Source: an uncultured Bacillaceae bacterium | Lineage (GTDB): Bacteria > Bacillota > Bacilli > Bacillales > Amphibacillaceae | Length of the DNA stretch: 11,005 nucleotides | Direction: 5' to 3' | NCBI GenBank assembly: GCA_945639745.1 | Contig: CALZEK010000030.1 | Location: 1-11,005 of the forward strand | Shown here: piece after piece, positions 6,648 through 11,005 of the stretch | Layout of the letters: every line of letters starts with the position of its first letter | Numbering within the stretch: the first letter of the stretch is position 1 | The notes under the pieces: model-generated | Database searches by the model: none | What the model saw: only the letters and a program-made list of their open reading frames with translations | Told to the model about the DNA's origin: nothing | Translations under genes and position numbers: made by a program

Positions 6648-6906
6648 GATGCGTAGACAAAAGAGTAAGTAGTTAATTAACTTCAATTCAAAGAGAGCTA
6701 GTGGTGGTGAAAACTAGTAATTGACTAATTAATGAATGGGCTTTTGAGCATTCGACCGAAAAGAAATGAGTAGGCTCGAACGACTTCATCCATCGTTATT
6801 AAGGATTGAACAGATAAATGTCTGTTAACTAAGCTGAGTTCATTTTTGAACTAATTAAAGGTGGCACCGCGATTCCCTCGTCCTTATTATGGATAGAGGT
6901 TTTTTT
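6648..6906 (+). promoter_or_regulatory. First T-box riboswitch, tRNA-Trp specific
   Basis: This leader RNA senses the charging of tRNA-Trp. Stem I is closed by GATGC/GCATT (6648-6652 with 6748-6752) and CAAAAG/CTTTTG (6658-6663 with 6741-6746); the unpaired GTAGA between them fits the conserved GA (kink-turn) motif. Above come the helix TTAATTA/TAATTAA, the AG box AGAGAG (6692-6697) and a CTAGT/ACTAG hairpin holding the GNUG-type loop. The specifier loop reads GAA-TGG-G with UGG at 6737-6739, the Trp codon followed by the usual purine. Hairpins AACAGA/TCTGTT (6809-6826) and AGTTCA/TGAACT (6837-6852) precede the T-box AAGGTGGCACCGCG (6858-6871). Its UGGC (6862-6865) complements an acceptor end GCCA, as expected for bacterial tRNA-Trp. 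Binding of uncharged tRNA should favour the antiterminator over the hairpin at 6876-6906. Confidence 0.95.
6876..6906 (+). terminator. Intrinsic terminator of the first T-box
   Basis: CCTC/GAGG (6876-6879 with 6896-6899) and TCC/GGA (6881-6883 with 6891-6893) stack across a small internal loop, followed by seven Ts (6900-6906). It competes with the antiterminator formed by the T-box sequence. It is shorter and less perfect than the second terminator. Confidence 0.88.
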
Positions 6907-6921
6907 ATTTTTAAATATACT

Positions 6922-7189
6922 AAATTAATGATTAAGGATAGTAAATATAACTATCATTTTACAGAGAGCAAGTGATGCTGAGACACTTGCAAATGAGGTT
7001 GTATTGAATGGTCTTATGAGAGTTTCTTTGAAATTATAGTAGAAGAAAACGGATTCCTCCGTTATCAGGATAAGATATAATTGATTGTATCTGATTAGAG
7101 ATGAAACATATTTTGTTTCAAACTTGAGGTGGCACCACGACTATATTCGTCCTCTACAAATGTAATTACATTTGTAGAGGACTTTTTTT
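6922..7189 (+). promoter_or_regulatory. Second T-box riboswitch in tandem, tRNA-Trp specific
   Basis: This is a second full T-box in the same transcript. Stem I can be drawn with a basal helix AAATT/AGTTT (6922-6926 with 7021-7025), a GA-type internal loop, a short helix TAAGG/TCTTA (6933-6937 with 7012-7016), the specifier loop, the helix AATATAAC/GTTGTATT (6944-6951 with 6998-7005), CATTT/AAATG, the AG box AGAGAG (6963-6968) and the hairpin CAAGTG/CACTTG with loop GCTG (6977-6980). The specifier loop reads GAA-TGG-T, UGG at 7009-7011, again Trp; the base after the codon is U, not the usual purine. Hairpins CGGA/TCCG (7050-7061), ATCAGGATA/TATCTGAT (7064-7095) and TGAAACA/TGTTTCA (7102-7120) precede the T-box GAGGTGGCACCACG (7126-7139) with UGGC at 7130-7133. 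The terminator at 7149-7189 follows. The sequence is clearly diverged from the first copy, so the duplication is not recent. Confidence 0.94.
7149..7189 (+). terminator. Intrinsic terminator of the second T-box
   Basis: The stretch 7149-7182 is a perfect 34-base palindrome, starting GTCCTCTACAAATG, which can form a long uninterrupted stem with a tiny loop, followed by seven Ts (7183-7189). It ends 10 bases before the trpE Shine-Dalgarno. It is the last checkpoint before trpE. Confidence 0.95.
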
Positions 7190-7212
7190 ATTCTAATTTG
7201 GAGGTAATTAAG

Positions 7213-8598
7213 ATGACTAGGCAAAAATCAGTCTATAAAATAAAAACAATTAATGGAGATACACTAACACCGGTTACCATTTTCAAAAAATTAATCGGTC
7301 ATAAAAAATTTTTACTAGAAAGTTCTTTTCAACATGAAACAAAGGGAAGATATTCATATATTGGTTCAAATCCATATGAAGAAATTATTGGATACACTAA
7401 TAAAACAATCGTTCGTAATTTACAAACACAAAATGAAAGAATTTTTAATGTAGATGCACTAACTTATATTAAAAATAACTTTCCTAAAATTAATACACCA
7501 CTTCCACTTCCTTTTTCTGGAGGAGCAATTGGTTATGTTGGTTATGATGCTTATAGACAGTATGCAGATATTGGCCCCGAATTAAAAGATGAGATTAATA
7601 TTCCTGACATTCATTTTATGGTTTATGAAGACATTGTCGTTTATGAACATGTTAATGAAAAAGTTCATATCATTTCACTTAACATAAATCATGTAAGTGA
7701 TGATCTTTTAGAGTCACGTATCAATCATTTAAATGAACAATTAGAACAACCCATTACACTCGATCAGCCGGAATTAATTCAATTAGATTTTGTTCCAAAT
7801 GTGAGTAAAGAGCAATTTATAAAACAAGTTAATCAAGCTAAAGAAGCAATAGACTCTGGTGAAGCAACACAAATTGTCTTATCCCAAAAAATGACGTCAC
7901 CTATGAATGAAGATCCATTTTCATTTTATCGTCATTTAAGATCAAGTAATCCATCACCTTATATGTTTTATCTTGATTTTAGTGATTACTTAATTATCGG
8001 TGCTTCTCCTGAGGCACTTGTTCAAGTAACAAATAATCACGTAACCACAAATCCCATTGCGGGAACAAGACCACGTGGTAAAAATGAACAAGAAGATAAG
8101 CAGCTTGCCTTAGAACTGCTTGCCGACCCTAAAGAAGTTAACGAACACGATATGTTAGTTGATTTAAGTAAAAGAGATTTAAGTACAATTTGTAATAACG
8201 AGTCAATTACTTTACCTGTATATAAACAAATTGAGAGATATCAACATGTTATGCATATTGTTTCTGAAGTACACGGTACTCTATTAGAAAATAAAAGTAG
8301 CATAGACGCTTTAATAGCTTGTTTACCAGCTGGAACGGTTTCTGGAGCACCAAAAACACGCGCCATGCAAATTATCAATGAAATTGAAACAACAAAACGT
8401 GGATTTTATGCAGGGGGAGTAGGCTACATTACTTATAATCATGATGTGAATTTAGCTATTTCAATCCGATCACTTGTTATTAAAAATAAAATGGCTCATC
8501 TTCAAACAGGTGCTGGAATAGTTAAAGATTCCATTCCTGAAAAAGAATATGAAGAAACACTCCATAAAGCAAGATCATTAATGGAATTAACTAAGTAA
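7213..8598 (+). CDS. trpE: Anthranilate synthase component I
   Basis: TrpE converts chorismate to anthranilate, using ammonia delivered by a glutaminase subunit; this is the first committed step to tryptophan. The start is ATG 7213 with GGAGGT at 7200-7205, giving 461 residues, normal for a stand-alone TrpE. The N-terminal domain has LLES (34-37), the feedback tryptophan-binding motif, so allosteric inhibition is probably kept. The chorismate-binding domain has NPSPYMFYL (246-254), PIAGTRPRG (281-289), KEVNEH (307-312), VHG with the catalytic His354, PAGTVSGAPK (372-381) and GAGIVKDS (433-440). The DLGRNDLGR segment of most homologues reads DLSKRDLST here (317-325), an unusual departure. No glutaminase domain is fused and no trpG follows; trpD begins 12 bases after the stop. 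Transcription is gated by the two T-boxes upstream. Confidence 0.95.
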   Translation: MTRQKSVYKIKTINGDTLTPVTIFKKLIGHKKFLLESSFQHETKGRYSYIGSNPYEEIIGYTNKTIVRNLQTQNERIFNVDALTYIKNNFPKINTPLPLPFSGGAIGYVGYDAYRQYADIGPELKDEINIPDIHFMVYEDIVVYEHVNEKVHIISLNINHVSDDLLESRINHLNEQLEQPITLDQPELIQLDFVPNVSKEQFIKQVNQAKEAIDSGEATQIVLSQKMTSPMNEDPFSFYRHLRSSNPSPYMFYLDFSDYLIIGASPEALVQVTNNHVTTNPIAGTRPRGKNEQEDKQLALELLADPKEVNEHDMLVDLSKRDLSTICNNESITLPVYKQIERYQHVMHIVSEVHGTLLENKSSIDALIACLPAGTVSGAPKTRAMQIINEIETTKRGFYAGGVGYITYNHDVNLAISIRSLVIKNKMAHLQTGAGIVKDSIPEKEYEETLHKARSLMELTK

Positions 8599-8610
8599 AG
8601 GAGAATAGAC

Positions 8611-9630
8611 ATGAAACAATTCTTAGAAAAAATTATGAATCGTGAAAATTTAACAATCGAAGAAACTGAAAAAGCTACCCGTCTTTGCTTTGACACTGAT
8701 GTAACTGACACTGAAATGTCTGCGTTTTTAACAGCTCTTAAAGTTAAAGGCGAAACTGCTGACGAAATGACAGGTATCGTGAATACGATTCGATCTTATT
8801 CAGATTATCAATCAATTATTCTACCTGGCATTATGGATAATTGTGGAACAGGTGGCGATCGATCGTATAGCTTTAATATTAGTACCACGGCAGCTTTTGT
8901 TATTGCTGGAGCTGGTGTAAAAATTGCGAAGCATGGCAATCGTAGTATTTCAAGTAAAACAGGTAGTGCAGATTTACTTGAACATTTAGGAATTTCCCTT
9001 GAGTTTACAAAAGATGATGTTGAGTATTTACTTAAAACAAATAATATCGCCTTTTTATTTGCACCACATATTCATGATAAATTAAAAACATTTATTAAAA
9101 CAAGATCTGAATTAGGATTGCCAACTGTTTTTAATTTGATCGGTCCTTTAACAAATCCAATTAATCTCCACTCTCAATTACTTGGCGTATACAGACGCGA
9201 TATGTTAATGACTGTTGCAGAAACACTTAAAAATGTAGGTAGAGAACGAGCAATAGTCATTAATGGTGCAGGTGAAATGGATGAGGCATCATTAGCAGGT
9301 ACAAATCACTTAATTTTACTGGAAAATGGTAAATTAACTGAATTTACCATTACGCCAGAAGATGTTGGATTACCTCGTTACGATAATAATGCCATTTTAG
9401 GTGGAGACGCCAAGACGAACGCTGATATTCTTTATTCTGTATTAAATAATGAACCTAGTGCTTATTTAGACACTGTTTTATTAAATGCTGGACTAGCATT
9501 ATTTGCTAATAATCATGTGAAGACAATAAAAGATGGCATCAATGAAGCTCGTATTAGTATTAGCACAGGTGCCGCTTTAGAAAAACTAACGACACTGATT
9601 GATTACAGTAAAGACAAAGTGGAGGTATAA
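8611..9630 (+). CDS. trpD: Anthranilate phosphoribosyltransferase
   Basis: TrpD joins anthranilate to phosphoribosyl pyrophosphate, the second step of tryptophan synthesis, in the cytosol. The 339 residues are typical in length. A helical N-terminal domain (about 1-70) is followed by the PRPP-binding GTGGD (79-83), NISTT (89-93), KHGNRS (107-112) and SSKTGSADLLE (114-124), all intact. The ATG at 8611 has AAAGGAG (8597-8603), which overlaps the trpE stop codon, so translation of the two is likely coupled. The product is a pure TrpD; it carries no N-terminal glutaminase domain as in enterobacterial TrpGD, so it does not make up for the absent trpG. Confidence 0.96.
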   Translation: MKQFLEKIMNRENLTIEETEKATRLCFDTDVTDTEMSAFLTALKVKGETADEMTGIVNTIRSYSDYQSIILPGIMDNCGTGGDRSYSFNISTTAAFVIAGAGVKIAKHGNRSISSKTGSADLLEHLGISLEFTKDDVEYLLKTNNIAFLFAPHIHDKLKTFIKTRSELGLPTVFNLIGPLTNPINLHSQLLGVYRRDMLMTVAETLKNVGRERAIVINGAGEMDEASLAGTNHLILLENGKLTEFTITPEDVGLPRYDNNAILGGDAKTNADILYSVLNNEPSAYLDTVLLNAGLALFANNHVKTIKDGINEARISISTGAALEKLTTLIDYSKDKVEV

Positions 9631-9632
9631 TC

Positions 9633-10412
9633 ATGACAATTTTAGATACAATAATTGATGTCAAAAAACAAGAAGTAAACGAGTTAAAAAACCAAACATT
9701 TAAACCTTTTCATGGTAAAAAAATTAAATCTTTTAAAGACCATTTAAGTCAATTAACACATATGGGTATCATTGCAGAAATTAAACGAGCATCTCCTTCT
9801 AAAGGAATGATCAATGAGGATGTTGATCCTGTTAAACAAGCTAAAATATATGAAAAAAGTGGTGTACAAGCAATTTCAGTGTTAACTGATAATCTATTTT
9901 TTAAAGGATCAATGGATGATTTAATCGCAGTAAGAAATGCTGTAGATTTACCGATTCTTTGTAAAGATTTTATTATTGATGAAGTTCAAATTAATCAGGC
10001 ACATGCAGCTGGTGCAAATATTATTTTGCTTATTGCAGCAGCACTTGATGATCAAATGTTAAATACATTAAATAAACATGCACTTTCATTAGGTCTTGAA
10101 GTATTGTTTGAAGTTCATAATGAAGCTGAAATGAGACGCGTACTTAAATTAAAACCAGATTTAATCGGAATCAATAATCGTGATTTAAAAACATTTAATG
10201 TTGATTTAAATACGACAAATAAACTTCAACATATGGTCGCAAATAAAAATACGATACTAATTAGTGAAAGTGGGATTGAAACACCTGAAGATGTTGAAAT
10301 TATTGCTCGTTCAGGCGCTAAAAGTATTTTAATTGGTGAAACATTAATGAGGACAAATCAACTTAATCATACAATTAAAAGTTTACAAGTTAAGTTAAAT
10401 GAGGTGACATAA
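9633..10412 (+). CDS. trpC: Indole-3-glycerol-phosphate synthase
   Basis: TrpC closes the indole ring, converting 1-(o-carboxyphenylamino)-1-deoxyribulose 5-phosphate to indole-3-glycerol phosphate. It is a 259-residue TIM barrel with the full active-site set: EIKRASPSKG (49-58; Glu49, Lys51), SVLTDNLFFKGS (82-93), LCKDFIID (109-116; catalytic Lys111), FEVH with Glu160, GINNRDLKTF (179-188; Asn181) and SESGI (211-215). The start is ATG 9633, only 2 bases after the trpD stop, with GGAGGT (9621-9626) inside the end of trpD. It is a monofunctional TrpC, separate from trpF, unlike the fused enzyme of enterobacteria. Confidence 0.96.
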   Translation: MTILDTIIDVKKQEVNELKNQTFKPFHGKKIKSFKDHLSQLTHMGIIAEIKRASPSKGMINEDVDPVKQAKIYEKSGVQAISVLTDNLFFKGSMDDLIAVRNAVDLPILCKDFIIDEVQINQAHAAGANIILLIAAALDDQMLNTLNKHALSLGLEVLFEVHNEAEMRRVLKLKPDLIGINNRDLKTFNVDLNTTNKLQHMVANKNTILISESGIETPEDVEIIARSGAKSILIGETLMRTNQLNHTIKSLQVKLNEVT

Positions 10413-11005
10413 TGCTTGTTAAAATATGTGGGATTACAACACTTGCTGCAGCTCGTGTTGCTGTAAATGAAGGTGCTGATTTTATTGGTTTTGTATTTGC
10501 ACCAAGTTCAAGACAAATTGACCCCAAAAAAGCACGTGAGATTGCCAAACAATTACCTCCTACTATTAAAAAAGTTGGCGTGTTTGTCAACGAAACAAAA
10601 GAACAAATTGAAATAATTGCCCGACAAGTTAAGTTAGACTACATTCAACTTCACGGAGATGAAACAGCAACATTTGCAGCAAACTTATCCTTACCCGTTA
10701 TCAAAGCTTTAACAGTGAGTGATCAACTCATTTTTGATTTAAGCCATTTTCCTGCGAGCTATTTCATTGTTGATAGTCCTGGTAAAAACTATCGAGGCGG
10801 TTCTGGCGAAACGTTTGACTGGTCTAAATTAATAAAATTAAATATTAATTTAGATAAAGTATTGTTAGCCGGTGGTTTAAATGAAAAAAATGTTACTTCT
10901 GCAATCCAACTGATAAATCCTGCTGGTGTTGATGTATCGAGTGGCGTTGAAAGTAATGGAAATAAAGATTCAACAAAAATCAAACAGTTTATTAATTTAG
11001 CTAAA
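10412..11005 (+). CDS. trpF: Phosphoribosylanthranilate isomerase, last few residues outside window
   Basis: TrpF performs the Amadori rearrangement between the TrpD and TrpC steps. 198 residues are visible with no stop; the family is about 200-210 long, so only a few residues are missing. Motifs are KICGIT (4-9; general base Cys6), FVFAPSSRQ (27-35), VGVFVN (55-60), QLHGDE (79-84), IVDSPG with the catalytic Asp121, GGSGETFDW (129-137), LAGGLN (152-157) and a C-terminal phosphate-binding VDVSSGVES. The ATG overlaps the trpC stop by one base (TAATG, 10410-10414), with GAGGTG at 10401-10406 inside trpC, which suggests translational coupling. Usual operon order predicts trpB and trpA next. Confidence 0.96.
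   Translation, partial: MLVKICGITTLAAARVAVNEGADFIGFVFAPSSRQIDPKKAREIAKQLPPTIKKVGVFVNETKEQIEIIARQVKLDYIQLHGDETATFAANLSLPVIKALTVSDQLIFDLSHFPASYFIVDSPGKNYRGGSGETFDWSKLIKLNINLDKVLLAGGLNEKNVTSAIQLINPAGVDVSSGVESNGNKDSTKIKQFINLAK

Noticed and set aside
7129-7212. Extended trpE start at GTG 7129
   Set aside because: The triplet is part of the T-box sequence and the extra 28 codons run through the terminator stem. ATG 7213 has the GGAGGT site.
6528-7212. Novel regulatory RNA or hidden small gene in the long gap before trpE
   Set aside because: The whole stretch is explained by the promoter and two T-boxes with terminators; no open frame with a ribosome binding site remains.
8502-8711. 69-codon minus-strand open frame over the trpE/trpD junction
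   Set aside because: Antisense shadow of two conserved genes. I checked it for a hidden trpG fragment and saw no glutaminase motif.
10390-10983. Two minus-strand open frames (10390-10590, 10789-10983)
   Set aside because: Antisense to trpF, which carries all catalytic motifs.

Overview
The window is AT-rich DNA from a low-GC Gram-positive bacterium (Bacillota, class Bacilli). The evidence is strong purine-rich ribosome binding sites with ATG, GTG and TTG starts, a lipoprotein with a lipobox, a type 2 isopentenyl-diphosphate isomerase (mevalonate-pathway organisms), a DegV/FakB family protein, and a tryptophan operon controlled by T-box riboswitches. A staphylococcal-type or related coccoid member of the Bacilli seems plausible, but the sequence alone does not fix the genus.

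Bases 1-5792 hold ordinary housekeeping and accessory genes in mixed orientation. A 5' part of the isomerase gene fni (minus) is divergent from a secreted VanY-type D,D-carboxypeptidase lipoprotein (plus). A minus-strand pair follows, encoding a fructosamine-kinase-family protein and a DUF2269-like small membrane protein. Next come a DegV-family lipid-binding protein (plus) and an orphan PTS EIIC-like membrane protein (minus). The two convergent gene pairs are separated by shared hairpins that look like bidirectional terminators. A monocistronic nitroreductase (plus, 5936-6493) with its own promoter and terminator follows.

Bases 6494-7212 contain no protein gene. They hold the trp promoter and two complete T-box riboswitches in series. 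Each has an AG box, a GNUG loop, a UGG (Trp) specifier codon, a T-box sequence with UGGC (fits an acceptor end GCCA) and its own intrinsic terminator. Downstream lies trpE-trpD-trpC-trpF, tightly packed, with trpF reaching the window end. Charged tRNA-Trp should end transcription at either of two points; uncharged tRNA-Trp must be sensed twice for transcription to reach trpE. trpG, the glutaminase subunit, is absent between trpE and trpD, so anthranilate synthase probably borrows an amidotransferase encoded elsewhere.

I found no insertion sequence, CRISPR array, tRNA or rRNA gene, prophage or clearly new multigene system. The most interesting points are the tandem tRNA-sensing leader with its asymmetric features, the missing trpG, and departures from family consensus in the DegV protein and in TrpE.
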